A program made the translations under genes and the position numbers. Below, one piece after another: positions 33,669 to 42,968 of a stretch of DNA of 64,000 nt; within the stretch, counting starts at the first letter, position 1; the number at the start of each line of letters is the position of its first letter. The notes beneath the pieces are model-generated. The model was not told where the DNA came from. It worked only from the letters and a program-made list of their open reading frames with translations, and did not search any database. Origin of the DNA: Paenibacillus amylolyticus (lineage in GTDB: Bacteria; Bacillota; Bacilli; Paenibacillales; Paenibacillaceae); contig NZ_BCNV01000001.1 in the NCBI RefSeq assembly GCF_001570725.1, positions 310,001-374,000 on the forward strand, in the 5' to 3' direction.

Positions 33669-35711
33669 ATGACTGACAAGAACGAAGCGATTCAAAAAGA
33701 CGAGAACACTACAATCGACAACCTGTCGATTACGACCGTACGTACTTTGGCGATTGATGCAATTGAGAAGGCAAATTCCGGACATCCGGGTATGCCTATG
33801 GGCTCCGCTCCAATGGGGTACCAACTTTTTGCAAAAACGATGACTCATAACCCGGACCACCCAACTTGGGTTAACCGGGACCGTTTTGTCCTGTCTGCAG
33901 GACATGGCTCCATGTTGTTGTACAGCTTGCTGCACCTGAGCGGATATGATCTTCCAATGGAAGAGCTGAAACAGTTCCGTCAATGGGGAAGCAAAACTCC
34001 GGGTCACCCGGAATTTGGACATACTGCAGGTGTTGATGCAACAACCGGCCCACTGGGTCAAGGTATTGCAATGGCTGTAGGTATGGCGATGGCTGAAGCT
34101 CAACTGGGCGCAACATACAATAAAGACAAATTCAACGTAGTTGACCACTACACTTACGCAATCTGTGGCGATGGTGACTTGATGGAAGGCGTATCTCATG
34201 AATCAGCTTCCCTGGCTGGACGTTTGCACCTGGGCAAACTGATCATGTTGTTCGACTCCAATGACATCACGTTGGATGGTAAATTGGATTTGTCTTCTTC
34301 CGAAAGTATCGCGAAGCGTTTTGAAGCTTATGGCTGGCAAGTGCTGCGCGTTGAAGATGGTAACGATCTGCCTGCAATCGAAAAAGCAATTCAGGAAGGT
34401 CAAGCAGATACTTTGCGTCCTACACTGATCGAAGTTAAAACGGTTATCGGTTACGGTAGCCCGAACAAACAAGGTAAAGGCGGCCACGGCGGTACTCACG
34501 GATCTCCACTGGGTGCAGACGAAGCTAAATTGACTAAAGAGTATTACAAATGGGTTTACGAAGAAAACTTCCACGTACCAGCTGAAGTTCGCGATCACTT
34601 TGCACAAGTGAAAGATCGTGGTATCTCTGCTAACAAAGCTTGGGACGAGAAATTTGCCGAGTACAAAAAAGCATTCCCTGAGCTGGCAGCTCAATTCGAA
34701 ACAGCGATTAACGGCGACCTTCCAGAAGGTTGGGACCGTGATCTTCCTAAATATGCAGCAACAGACAAAGCTCTTTCCACTCGTGTAGCATCCGGTAACG
34801 CTCTGAACGGTCTGGCGCACAACGTGCCACAACTGACAGGTGGATCTGCTGACTTGGAAAGCTCCACAATGACTCATTTGAACAACCTGGAGAACTTCAC
34901 ACCTGAAGATTACTCCGGTCGTAACATCTACTTCGGTATCCGTGAATTCGGTATGGCTGGAGCAATGAACGGTATGGCACTGCACAGCGGTGTGAAAGTA
35001 TTCGGAGGTACGTTCTTCGTATTTACCGATTACCTGCGTCCGGCTGTTCGTCTGGCTGCCCTGATGGGATTGCCTGTAACGTATGTTCTGACTCACGACA
35101 GTATCGCTGTTGGTGAAGATGGTCCTACGCACGAACCGATCGAGCAATTGGCATCCCTGCGTATCATTCCTAACCTGACGGTTATTCGTCCGGCTGATGG
35201 TAATGAAACTTCGGCTGCTTGGGCTTACGCGCTTGAGAACAAGAGCAACCCGGTTGCACTCGTACTCACTCGTCAAAACCTGCCGATTCTGGAAGGTACG
35301 GTTGAAGGTTCACGTGAGAACGTGAAACGTGGTGCTTATGTTGTCTCTGATGCAAAAGATGGCAAAGCGGTAGCACAAATCATCGCTACAGGTTCTGAAG
35401 TGCAATTGGCTGTTAAAGCTCAAGCAGCACTTGCTGAACAAGGCATTCAAGTTCGCGTAATCAGCATGCCAAGCTGGGATCTGTTCGAGAAACAAGACAA
35501 AGCTTACAGAGAGTCCGTTCTTCTACCGGATGTTAAAGCTCGTCTTGCGATTGAAATGGCTTATCCAATGGGCTGGGAGAAATATGTTGGAGATCAAGGT
35601 GACATTCTCGGAATCAGCACATTTGGTGCTTCCGCGCCTGGCGACCGTGTTATCCAAGAATATGGCTTTACAGTGGACAACGTGGTTAGCCGCGTAAAAG
35701 CATTACTGTAA
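33669..35711 (+). CDS. tkt: Transketolase
   Basis: 680 residues, full length. The thiamine-diphosphate site is seen in [19 protein letters not shown], with the substrate motif [11 protein letters not shown] and, in the pyrimidine domain, [17 protein letters not shown]. It transfers two-carbon units in the pentose-phosphate pathway. Codon use is strongly biased, as in highly expressed genes, which also creates long antisense open frames that are not genes. ATG at 33669 follows GAGGAGG. Confidence 0.98.
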   Translation: MTDKNEAIQKDENTTIDNLSITTVRTLAIDAIEKANSGHPGMPMGSAPMGYQLFAKTMTHNPDHPTWVNRDRFVLSAGHGSMLLYSLLHLSGYDLPMEELKQFRQWGSKTPGHPEFGHTAGVDATTGPLGQGIAMAVGMAMAEAQLGATYNKDKFNVVDHYTYAICGDGDLMEGVSHESASLAGRLHLGKLIMLFDSNDITLDGKLDLSSSESIAKRFEAYGWQVLRVEDGNDLPAIEKAIQEGQADTLRPTLIEVKTVIGYGSPNKQGKGGHGGTHGSPLGADEAKLTKEYYKWVYEENFHVPAEVRDHFAQVKDRGISANKAWDEKFAEYKKAFPELAAQFETAINGDLPEGWDRDLPKYAATDKALSTRVASGNALNGLAHNVPQLTGGSADLESSTMTHLNNLENFTPEDYSGRNIYFGIREFGMAGAMNGMALHSGVKVFGGTFFVFTDYLRPAVRLAALMGLPVTYVLTHDSIAVGEDGPTHEPIEQLASLRIIPNLTVIRPADGNETSAAWAYALENKSNPVALVLTRQNLPILEGTVEGSRENVKRGAYVVSDAKDGKAVAQIIATGSEVQLAVKAQAALAEQGIQVRVISMPSWDLFEKQDKAYRESVLLPDVKARLAIEMAYPMGWEKYVGDQGDILGISTFGASAPGDRVIQEYGFTVDNVVSRVKALL

Positions 35712-35718
35712 TAGAGGT

Positions 35719-35888
35719 TGTTCAAAAAGTCTGCTTTTGATTACGAAGGATGCCTCACGGCATCATCAGCATCGAATATGGGATTCAGCCGAAATGTCCG
35801 TTGCTCACGTAGTTTTCTCCTACGCTCCGCTACTCCATTTCTAGCTTCATCCCATCTTCTCGGTACTGAAAACCTAACTTTTTGAACA
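35719..35888. mobile_element. 170-bp MITE-like element with 12-bp terminal inverted repeats
   Basis: TGTTCAAAAAGT (35719-35730) and ACTTTTTGAACA (35877-35888) are exact reverse complements. Inside, GATGCC-GGCATC forms a small hairpin and ATGGGATTCAGCCGAAATG is imperfectly complementary to CATTTCTAGCTTCATCCCAT, so the whole element can fold into a long stem. There is no coding frame. I recall near-identical sequences in many Paenibacillus intergenic regions. It sits directly after tkt and may also act as a 3' end. Confidence 0.75.
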
Positions 35889-35913
35889 CGCACTTAAAGC
35901 TTCATAAGCGCTG

Positions 35914-35951
35914 CTATGGTTGGGAGAGCTTCATACTCTCCTGATCCATGG
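35914..35951 (+). other. Hairpin in the leader of ppnP
   Basis: CTATGG (35914-35919) with CCATGG (35946-35951) encloses an internal loop and a second stem GGAGAG/CTCTCC. A further GGGCG/CGCCC pair lies downstream (35968 region). No known riboswitch class is recognised. Confidence 0.4.
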
Positions 35952-36045
35952 CAGTAAGTTATTTCCGCAGAGATGGGCGGTGACTCGTTATCGCCCTGAT
36001 CTGTTTTGCCTTTTGTTTTCATTAACTTCAGGGGAGCGGGTACGC

Positions 36046-36363
36046 ATGTCACAATTCGATCAAGTCAGTGTAGTGAAAGAGGCCAACATTTATTATGATG
36101 GTCAGGTAACCAGCAGAACGGTTATTTTGGGGGATGGCAGCAAAGTGACTCTGGGCATCATGCTTCCAGGCAGTTATGAATTCGGTACGGATTCCCGTGA
36201 AATTATGGAGATTCTGTCCGGAGATCTGAAAGTATTGCTTCCCGGAGAAGAAGAGTGGCAAGAGATTCAAGGTCAAGCTACGTTCCACGTGCCTGCCGAA
36301 TCCAAATTCAAACTGGAGATACGCAGCGTTACTGACTACGTCTGCTCGTACCCGGCGGAATAA
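36046..36363 (+). CDS. ppnP: Pyrimidine/purine nucleoside phosphorylase PpnP-like
   Basis: 105 residues, a single small cupin barrel, starting MSQFDQVSVVKEANIYYDG and with LGIMLPGSYEFGTDSREIME and FHVPAESKFKLEI, matching the PpnP (formerly YaiE, DUF1255) family. It phosphorolyses diverse nucleosides. ATG at 36046 follows AGGGGAGCGGG. It is a single gene with its own terminator. Confidence 0.92.
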   Translation: MSQFDQVSVVKEANIYYDGQVTSRTVILGDGSKVTLGIMLPGSYEFGTDSREIMEILSGDLKVLLPGEEEWQEIQGQATFHVPAESKFKLEIRSVTDYVCSYPAE

Positions 36364-36369
36364 CATAAG

Positions 36370-36414
36370 AAGGGTAAGCAGAACCGCAACCTGCGGATTC
36401 GGTTTACCCTTTTT
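36370..36414 (+). terminator. Terminator after ppnP
   Basis: AAGGGTAA (36370-36377) pairs with TTACCCTT (36404-36411), with an inner ACCG/CGG pairing and a T-run. Confidence 0.8.
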
Positions 36415-36548
36415 GCTTCTTGAATTCTAACGACAAAGTTCGAGCGCCAAGCTTGTCAGCCCCGTGGATTTGAAGTATCCTTAAGGCAAGTTGTTTAGAA
36501 TGGAATACGCGGAAATAATATAACCGAAATCAGGAGGTTTTTGAGATC

Positions 36549-37904
36549 ATGGCAAAAAAAGTGACATTTGACTATAGCACGGCATTGCAATTTGTAAATC
36601 AGCACGAAGTGGACTATTTCGCAGAACCGATTCGTCTCGCTCACGAGCAGCTTCACAACGGAACAGGAACAGGCTCCGATTATCTGGGCTGGATTGACCT
36701 GCCAACGGCTTATGACAAAGAAGAGTTCGCACGGATTCAAAAAGCAGCTGCCAAAATCCAAAGCGACTCCGAAGTACTGATTGTTATCGGTATCGGTGGA
36801 TCATATCTGGGTGCACGTGCAGCGATTGAGATGCTGACTCACTCTTTCTATAACAATTTGCCAAAAGACAAACGCAAAACGCCTGAAATCTATTTTGCAG
36901 GAAACAATATCAGTTCCACATATGTAACTCATTTGCTGGATCTGGTTGAAGGCAAAGATTTCTCTGTCAACGTCATCTCCAAATCCGGTACAACAACAGA
37001 GCCTGCAATTGCTTTCCGTATCTTCCGTGCAGCACTGGAAGAGAAATATGGTAAAGAAGAAGCACGCAAACGCATCTATGCTACAACAGATAAAGCGCGC
37101 GGTGCACTGAAAGAACTGGCCAATGCAGAAGGATACGAGTCTTTCATTATCCCGGATGATGTTGGGGGACGTTACTCCGTTCTGACAGCTGTAGGTTTGC
37201 TGCCAATCGCGGCAGCTGGTATCAGCATCGAAGAAATGATGCAAGGTGCGGCTGACGCATCCAAAGAATACAGCAACCCGAACGTAGCTGAGAACGAAGC
37301 ATATCAATATGCAGCTGTTCGTAACGCATTGTATCGCAAAGGCAAAGGTACGGAGATCCTTGTAAACTATGAGCCATCCTTGCACTTCGTATCCGAGTGG
37401 TGGAAACAGTTGTTCGGAGAGAGCGAAGGTAAAGACTACAAAGGGATCTATCCTGCATCTGTTGATTTCTCTACTGACTTGCACTCCATGGGTCAATTCA
37501 TTCAGGAAGGTAGCCGGAATATCTTCGAAACTGTTATCCAGGTTACTGAAGTTGCGGAGCATATCTCAATCAAATCCGATCCAGACGATCTGGATGGTTT
37601 GAACTTCCTTGAAGGCAAAACCATGGACTTTGTCAACAAAAAAGCGTTCCAAGGAACACTGCTTGCACATACGGATGGTCAAGTACCAAACCTGATTGTG
37701 AACATTCCAGATATGACTCCATATTCCTTCGGATATCTGGTATACTTCTTTGAAAAAGCATGCGGCATCAGTGGCTATCTGCTGGGCGTCAATCCATTTG
37801 ACCAACCAGGTGTGGAAGCTTACAAGAAAAATATGTTCGCATTGTTGGGCAAACCAGGCTTTGAAGAAGAGAAAGCAGCGCTTGAAGCGAGACTTTCCGA
37901 ATAA
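36549..37904 (+). CDS. pgi: Glucose-6-phosphate isomerase
   Basis: 451 residues, the short Firmicute form. Signature motifs [29 protein letters not shown] and the closing [12 protein letters not shown] are all present. It interconverts glucose-6-P and fructose-6-P. Codon use is biased like tkt. ATG at 36549 follows CAGGAGG. The hairpin at 38003-38040 probably ends its transcript. Confidence 0.98.
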   Translation: MAKKVTFDYSTALQFVNQHEVDYFAEPIRLAHEQLHNGTGTGSDYLGWIDLPTAYDKEEFARIQKAAAKIQSDSEVLIVIGIGGSYLGARAAIEMLTHSFYNNLPKDKRKTPEIYFAGNNISSTYVTHLLDLVEGKDFSVNVISKSGTTTEPAIAFRIFRAALEEKYGKEEARKRIYATTDKARGALKELANAEGYESFIIPDDVGGRYSVLTAVGLLPIAAAGISIEEMMQGAADASKEYSNPNVAENEAYQYAAVRNALYRKGKGTEILVNYEPSLHFVSEWWKQLFGESEGKDYKGIYPASVDFSTDLHSMGQFIQEGSRNIFETVIQVTEVAEHISIKSDPDDLDGLNFLEGKTMDFVNKKAFQGTLLAHTDGQVPNLIVNIPDMTPYSFGYLVYFFEKACGISGYLLGVNPFDQPGVEAYKKNMFALLGKPGFEEEKAALEARLSE

Positions 37905-38002
37905 TTCATCGGTCTGCTCATATAGTTAAATAAGGTAATGTAAATCTATCGGGGAATCACTGTTCGTGTAAGATGCAGGGTTCCCGGATGAAGATAACCA
38001 GG

Positions 38003-38040
38003 GCAGTTCGTCCGCGTTCGCGCGGTGAACTGCTTTCTTG
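38003..38040 (+). terminator. Terminator after pgi
   Basis: GCAGTTC (38003-38009) with GAACTGC (38027-38033) and an inner CCGCG/CGCGG pair, followed by a short T-rich tail. Confidence 0.7.
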
Positions 38041-38086
38041 TAAAATGGAGTTGGACTCAGGAAAAGATCAGAAAGTTGGATTTGGA

Positions 38087-38719
38087 ATGATTGAACGTTA
38101 TCGCACGGTTCGAGGACCGGGCAATCTGGAAATTGTAATCAAGAAGTCGCGATTTATCGGTCATATTATGCCGGTCACGACAGAGGAAGAGGCGGTTGCC
38201 TTTATCGATGAGATCAAGAAAAAACATTGGAATGCGACTCATAACTGCTCTGCGTACATGATTGGGGAGCGCGATGAGATCCAGAAGCAATCCGATGACG
38301 GGGAACCAAGCGGAACAGCAGGGAAACCCATTCTTGAAGTGATCAAAAATCAGAAATTAAAAAATGTAGCAATTGTGGTTACGCGATACTTCGGGGGAAT
38401 TATGCTTGGAGCTGGTGGGTTAATTCGTGCTTATACGGATGGAGCTGTAGCAGCCATTGAAGCAGGAGAAGCCATTACCAACGTGCTGCATCGTGAAGTG
38501 TTTGTTGAACTGGATTATACGTGGCTGGGTAAAGTGGAAAATGAGTTAAGGAGCCGGGAAGTCCGTACAGGTGAAACTGGATTCACCGATAAGGTTACGT
38601 TGACTTGTCTTCCGCCGGATAGTGAAACCGAGGCTTTTGTAGCCTGGATCACGGATTTGACGCAAGGGCAATCCCGGATCACGGAGGGACAGCGGCTTTA
38701 TTTTATTGAAGGGGAATAA
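38087..38719 (+). CDS. YigZ/IMPACT-family protein
   Basis: 210 residues. The UPF0029 (IMPACT) domain is N-terminal, with NATHNCSAYMIGERDEIQK, SDDGEPSGTAGKPILEVI and VTRYFGGIMLGAGGLIRAY, followed by a DUF1949 C-terminal domain. The family is widespread and probably acts in translation control or as a peptidase inhibitor; the role is not settled. ATG at 38087 aligns with relatives though its ribosome site is weak; upstream starts cross the pgi terminator. The next gene (TetR) starts 5 bp later. Confidence 0.92.
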   Translation: MIERYRTVRGPGNLEIVIKKSRFIGHIMPVTTEEEAVAFIDEIKKKHWNATHNCSAYMIGERDEIQKQSDDGEPSGTAGKPILEVIKNQKLKNVAIVVTRYFGGIMLGAGGLIRAYTDGAVAAIEAGEAITNVLHREVFVELDYTWLGKVENELRSREVRTGETGFTDKVTLTCLPPDSETEAFVAWITDLTQGQSRITEGQRLYFIEGE

Positions 38720-38724
38720 AATAT

Positions 38725-39327
38725 ATGGCTAGAAGAGCAGTCGAACAGGAGTTGTCGAGGGAGCGGATACTGGAGGCGGCGAGGCACCTTTTTATTACCA
38801 AAGGATACCGCGCCATTTCGATGCGAAGCATCGGCCAGCATCTGGGCTATAGTCATGGGTCGCTGTATTATCACTTTAAGGAAAAGGCAGAGCTGTTCTA
38901 TGCCATCGTGGTTGAAGATTTTAATCATCTGGGGCATTTACTGCTGCAAGCCATGGTCAGGCCGGTTCGTGATGATGTGAGCAAGGTAGAGCACATTATG
39001 ATGGAGTTTATTCGCTTTGGTCTGGAGAACCCATACCAATACGAAATTATGTTTATGATCAGGGACGAAGAACTGTTGTCCTATTGTCGTACCGAACAGG
39101 GACGCTGCTTCGAATTGTTTGCATCGATTATAAGACAATATATGAATGAAGAGAACTGTACGGAAGAAGACATTCAAAGGGTACCGCGTACGCTATTTTT
39201 GGCTATGCACGGATTCATTTCTTATTACATTCAGGACCGTTTAACGTTTGTGGAGATTGAATCGTCTGCGCTGTCTCATGTCAAAGTGCTGTGCCGCAAT
39301 CTGGGTCAGCAGCCTGGCGTCCAATAA
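38725..39327 (+). CDS. TetR/AcrR-family transcriptional regulator
   Basis: 200 residues. The N-terminal HTH is clear: RILEAARHLFITKGYRAISM, then RSIGQHLGYSHGSLYYHFKE. The C-terminal ligand domain starts near residue 60 and has no assignable ligand. It is 5 bp after the YigZ gene (ATG at 38725, AAGGGGAA site), so the two are co-transcribed. Its targets are unknown; no efflux gene is adjacent. Confidence 0.93.
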   Translation: MARRAVEQELSRERILEAARHLFITKGYRAISMRSIGQHLGYSHGSLYYHFKEKAELFYAIVVEDFNHLGHLLLQAMVRPVRDDVSKVEHIMMEFIRFGLENPYQYEIMFMIRDEELLSYCRTEQGRCFELFASIIRQYMNEENCTEEDIQRVPRTLFLAMHGFISYYIQDRLTFVEIESSALSHVKVLCRNLGQQPGVQ

Positions 39328-39430
39328 TGGCGCTATTGTTGCACCCCTACACTTCAGGGCGGTGATTTGTCATAACTTTAATTCTTTATAACGTTGTCTC
39401 GCGAAAGTTAGTATGCGCCAAAAAACAAGT

Positions 39431-39476
39431 CAGGCGGCTCCGACCCGAAATGAGGGTGGACCGCCTGTTTGTGTTT
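39431..39476 (-). terminator. Hairpin between the TetR and YjbQ genes
   Basis: CAGGCGG (39431-39437) pairs with CCGCCTG (39461-39467), with inner complementarity (CTCC/GG.GG). T-rich on the plus side and A-rich on the other, so it can serve both convergent genes. Confidence 0.7.
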
Positions 39477-39517
39477 GCAAAAATGGTTGAGTTGGTGACA
39501 GGCCTGTTGGGACGAAT

Positions 39518-39919
39518 CTAACCTTCCATGATTTTGAGAAGGTATTCCCGCTCACGGGGGCCATCGAACTCGCAAAAGTAAATGCCTTGCCATTGGCCAA
39601 GCAGCAGTCTGCCTTCATGAATAATTACTGTCTGTGATGGCCCTGTTGTGATCGATTTGAGGTGAGAGGCTGTATTACCTTCGGCATGTCGATATTCGGG
39701 ATGCTCCCAGGGATACACCTCGTCCAGGCGCAACAATACATCGTGTTTCACATCCGGGTCTGCATTTTCGTTAATGGCGATACCCGCCGTCGTATGTGGA
39801 CAGTAGATAAGCACCGTCCCGTTCTGCACGCCGCTACTCTGGACAACCTGCTTTACGTCACGTGTGATATCCTTCATTTCATCTCGTGTGGAAGTGGATA
39901 TATTCTTCGTATATAACAT
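39518..39919 (-). CDS. YjbQ-family (UPF0047) secondary thiamine-phosphate synthase-like protein
   Basis: 133 residues with the family motifs CPHTTAGIAINENADPDV, HAEGNTASHLKS and LGQWQGIYFCEFDGPR; the His residues are candidate metal or catalytic residues. Members weakly complement thiamine-phosphate synthase in E. coli, so the true role is uncertain. ATG at 39919 is followed downstream by a convergent terminator. Confidence 0.93.
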   Translation of the reverse strand: MLYTKNISTSTRDEMKDITRDVKQVVQSSGVQNGTVLIYCPHTTAGIAINENADPDVKHDVLLRLDEVYPWEHPEYRHAEGNTASHLKSITTGPSQTVIIHEGRLLLGQWQGIYFCEFDGPREREYLLKIMEG

Positions 39920-40020
39920 GTTAAATCACTCCTTAGGATCTCATTTCTTACCCTCGATTGTACCTTAACCACTACATACCAAACAAACCACATATGCAAG
40001 GTGAAAAGAGCAATTCTTAT

Positions 40021-40050
40021 GATAACGGAGAGGACAGAAATAACCTGAAG
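40021..40050. repeat. Short copy of the dispersed repeat
   Basis: GATAACGGAGAGGACAGAAA and TAACCTGAAG match GAGAACGGAGAGGACGGAAA and AAACCTGAAG at 26943-26972 with few differences. The rest of the unit is missing. Confidence 0.55.
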
Positions 40051-40102
40051 TTATATTTATTAATTAATCTCATATGTGGCCCAATTATATTCAATAAAAG
40101 CA

Positions 40103-40132
40103 TTGACGATTAGCACTGCAAACTGGTAAAGT
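40103..40132 (+). promoter_or_regulatory. Candidate promoter of the sulfate operon
   Basis: TTGACG (40103-40108), 18 bp, TAAAGT (40127-40132); a TATAAT at 40181-40186 lacks a good -35. The leader would be 125-80 nt. No S-box or T-box was recognised between here and cysT. 39920-40020 holds no gene. Confidence 0.4.
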
Positions 40133-40266
40133 ATCAGAAAAGCAAAACCAAGTAGACTAATGGGAATAATAATAAAGTAATATAATCCAACTTAGGAAAA
40201 ATGTCGTACCGAAGCAGGGAGACTGCCGACCGGAACTTAAGCCGGAGGCTGGGAGGGAACGCAGCA

Positions 40267-41082
40267 ATGAATACCGTTCTTCGTCATAAGGGATGGACTT
40301 GGGGATTCCGCAGTACCGTATTGTTATATTTTATCGTACTTATTGTACTTCCAATCATCGGTGTGTACGTCAACTCCTTCTCTGAAGGATGGAGCAACTT
40401 CGCCCAGAGTATTATGGACCCGATCGCGTGGAAAGCCGTGCTGCTGACGATTCGGCTGGCCGTTATTGCAACGCTGATTAACGTGGTTCTTGGCACGATG
40501 ATCGCCTGGGTGTTGACAAGGTATCGCTTTGTGGGCCGATCATTTCTCAACAGTTTGGTCGATCTTCCGTTTGCATTGCCAACAGCCGTGGGTGGCTTGA
40601 TGATTATGCTGCTTTTGGGTCCGGTCAGTGCCATCGGGAAACTGGCAGAATCCATGGGATTTGAGATTGTATTTCATCTGCCCGCAATTGTTATCGCGAT
40701 GACCTTTGTCACGTTTCCGTTTGTTATCCGTGCAGTGCAGCCTTTGTTGGAAGAAATTGATCCTTCCGAGGAAGAGGCCTCGTACACGATGGGGGCATCC
40801 AAGGCTCGCACGTTTATGCAGGTTATTCTGCCTTCCATGGCACCTGGCATGATCAGTGGGGGGATGCTCGCTTTCTCCAGAGGACTGGCTGAATTCGGAG
40901 CTGTCGTGCTGGTGGCTGGTAACATTCCAGGAAGAACATTGACCGCTTCCGTATTTATCTACGGAGAGATTGAAAGTGATAATCCAACGGGAGCCGCTGC
41001 TGTATCCGTGTTGCTCCTGACGCTCTCCTTCCTGATCCTCTGGCTGATCAATCTGGTACAGATGCGGGGGAGAAGACGATGA
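40267..41082 (+). CDS. cysT: Sulfate/thiosulfate ABC transporter permease CysT
   Basis: 271 residues, six predicted helices. The CysT-type N-terminus (GWTWGFRSTVLLYFIVLIVL) and the inner EAA loop EEASYTMGASKARTFMQVIL are visible. ATG at 40267 follows GGGAGGGAA; ATG at 40201 gives a charged 22-residue extension not seen in relatives. It forms the channel with CysW; the stop overlaps cysW by 4 bp. Confidence 0.95.
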   Translation: MNTVLRHKGWTWGFRSTVLLYFIVLIVLPIIGVYVNSFSEGWSNFAQSIMDPIAWKAVLLTIRLAVIATLINVVLGTMIAWVLTRYRFVGRSFLNSLVDLPFALPTAVGGLMIMLLLGPVSAIGKLAESMGFEIVFHLPAIVIAMTFVTFPFVIRAVQPLLEEIDPSEEEASYTMGASKARTFMQVILPSMAPGMISGGMLAFSRGLAEFGAVVLVAGNIPGRTLTASVFIYGEIESDNPTGAAAVSVLLLTLSFLILWLINLVQMRGRRR

Positions 41083-41876
41083 GACGACTCTTAATCGGAC
41101 TGACGTTTGCGGTATTTATCGTACTGCTGATCATCCCGCTCGGTCGCATTTTTATTGGCGCATTTGAAGACGGGGCAGGCGGGTTCCTGAAAGGGCTGAT
41201 GCGTCCTGAGGCGCTACACGCCTTGATGATGACCGGACTGGTTGTCCTGGTGGTCACCCTGTTAAATACATTGTTTGGCATCATGATGGCCCTGTATCTG
41301 GTTCGTGCCGGATGGCTGAGTGAACGGATAAGAGGGCTGCTAAACAGCATTGTAGATCTGCCTTATGCCGTATCTCCTGTCATTGGCGGTTTGATGATTG
41401 TGTTGATGCTGGGACCTAACAGCATTATGGGTGCTTTTTTTGAAGGAATTGGATTCAATGTGGTCTATGCCTTCCCGGGTATGGTGATCGCTACGTTATT
41501 TGTCACATTTCCACTGATGGTCAGAGAGGTTATGCCTGTCCTGCAGGAACTCGGTTCACAGCAAGAGGAGGCTGCATCTACACTGGGCGCCTACGGCTGG
41601 AGAACGTTCTGGAGTGTGACCTGGCCTTCGATCCGCTGGGCAGTGGTATACGGTCTTGTCTTGACGGTTGCGCGCTCGCTTGGGGAATTCGGTGCAGTGC
41701 TGGTCGTATCCGGTAATATTATGAACAAAACGCAGACAGCAACAACGCTGGTGTATCAGGATGTTGAGAATTTTAATGTAGCTGCCGCAAATGGTGTGGC
41801 ATTGGTGCTGGTCACCTTCTCCGTCGGGCTGCTGCTCATGATGGAATGGGCCAAGAAGCGAAAGGAAGTGCATTGA
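41079..41876 (+). CDS. cysW: Sulfate/thiosulfate ABC transporter permease CysW
   Basis: 265 residues, the paralogous partner of CysT. Helices run throughout; the EAA loop is EEAASTLGAYGWRTFWSVTW and the closing GALVV-like region reads LGEFGAVLVVSGNI. The gene is translationally coupled to cysT (ATGA) and followed by cysA after 1 bp. Confidence 0.95.
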   Translation: MRRLLIGLTFAVFIVLLIIPLGRIFIGAFEDGAGGFLKGLMRPEALHALMMTGLVVLVVTLLNTLFGIMMALYLVRAGWLSERIRGLLNSIVDLPYAVSPVIGGLMIVLMLGPNSIMGAFFEGIGFNVVYAFPGMVIATLFVTFPLMVREVMPVLQELGSQQEEAASTLGAYGWRTFWSVTWPSIRWAVVYGLVLTVARSLGEFGAVLVVSGNIMNKTQTATTLVYQDVENFNVAAANGVALVLVTFSVGLLLMMEWAKKRKEVH

Positions 41877-41877
41877 T

Positions 41878-42942
41878 ATGCATGTAGAAGTCCGTGATCT
41901 GAACAAACATTTCGGTGATTTTCATGCGGTAAAAGATGTCTCATTCGATATTGCCAAAGGCCATCTGATCGGTCTGCTTGGACCCAGCGGAGGCGGGAAA
42001 ACGTCCATTTTGCGGATGCTTGCGGGCCTGGAGAATCCGGGTTCCGGAGAGATTCGCTTTCATGGAAAAGTGGTGAATCATCTGCCTCCACAGGAGCGGG
42101 GCATCGGATTTGTATTCCAGAACTATGCCTTGTTCAAACATATGACGGTATTCGAGAATATTGCTTTTGGACTCAAGGTCAAAAAGACGCCGAAAGCCCA
42201 GATCCGTGATCGGGTTATGGAACTCGTTGAATTGACCGGGTTAAAAGGTTTCGAACAGCGCTATCCCCATCAGTTGTCTGGTGGGCAACGTCAGCGTGTT
42301 GCTTTTGCCAGAGCACTCGCCCCTGAACCGCAGCTGTTATTGCTGGACGAACCGTTCGCGGCCATTGATGCCAAGATCCGTCAGGAACTGCGTTCATGGT
42401 TACGGGAGCTAATCGAGCGGGTAGGAATCACTTCGATCTTTGTAACGCATGACCAGGATGAAGCGATTGAAGTGGCGGATGAAATCATGATTATCAGTCA
42501 GGGACGTCTGGAACAGAAGGGTACGCCTTGGGATATTTACAAAAATCCGCAGACACCTTTTGTCGCTACATTTATCGGAGAGTCTACGGTTGTGGAGGAT
42601 GCTTCCCAACTGAAAGGATTCGAACATGCCGTTGAGGGTGAACATACCAAAGCGCTTATTCGACCGGAGTATATTGAGATCGGCTTGAAAAACGAGTTCA
42701 CCATGTTGTCTGCGACGGAAAAAGGTACAGTCAAACATCTTCATTTCCGCGGTAGTGAATGGATGGTAGAGGTAGAAGTACAGGGTCATAAGTTAATCAC
42801 ATACCGTTCCCTGGAGAAAACAACACTGGAGATCGGTCAACAGATAAGAGTCCTTGTGCATCGTGCATACTTGTTCAATGATTCCAACAGTTGGGTGGTT
42901 GAGAACCGACTGAAGGAAGATCCGATGCCGGTGATGATTTAG
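41878..42942 (+). CDS. cysA: Sulfate/thiosulfate ABC transporter ATP-binding protein CysA
   Basis: 354 residues. Walker A is GPSGGGKTS (about 39-47), the signature LSGGQRQRVAFARAL, Walker B LLLLDEPFAAID. A C-terminal TOBE-like domain (about 240-350) follows the ATPase. The ATG at 41878 has GAAAGGAAG upstream. It energises sulfate uptake. Confidence 0.95.
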   Translation: MHVEVRDLNKHFGDFHAVKDVSFDIAKGHLIGLLGPSGGGKTSILRMLAGLENPGSGEIRFHGKVVNHLPPQERGIGFVFQNYALFKHMTVFENIAFGLKVKKTPKAQIRDRVMELVELTGLKGFEQRYPHQLSGGQRQRVAFARALAPEPQLLLLDEPFAAIDAKIRQELRSWLRELIERVGITSIFVTHDQDEAIEVADEIMIISQGRLEQKGTPWDIYKNPQTPFVATFIGESTVVEDASQLKGFEHAVEGEHTKALIRPEYIEIGLKNEFTMLSATEKGTVKHLHFRGSEWMVEVEVQGHKLITYRSLEKTTLEIGQQIRVLVHRAYLFNDSNSWVVENRLKEDPMPVMI

Positions 42943-42968
42943 ATCGAGTGGAAGAAAGGGGCTTGCCC

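Noticed and set aside
34203..35276. 357-codon open frame antisense to transketolase
   Set aside because: Highly biased tkt codons keep the opposite strand free of stops; the translation is Cys/Phe/Thr-rich and unlike any family.
40201..40266. Extended cysT start at ATG 40201
   Set aside because: The extra 22 residues are charged and unlike CysT proteins, and GGGAGGG precedes the inner ATG at 40267.
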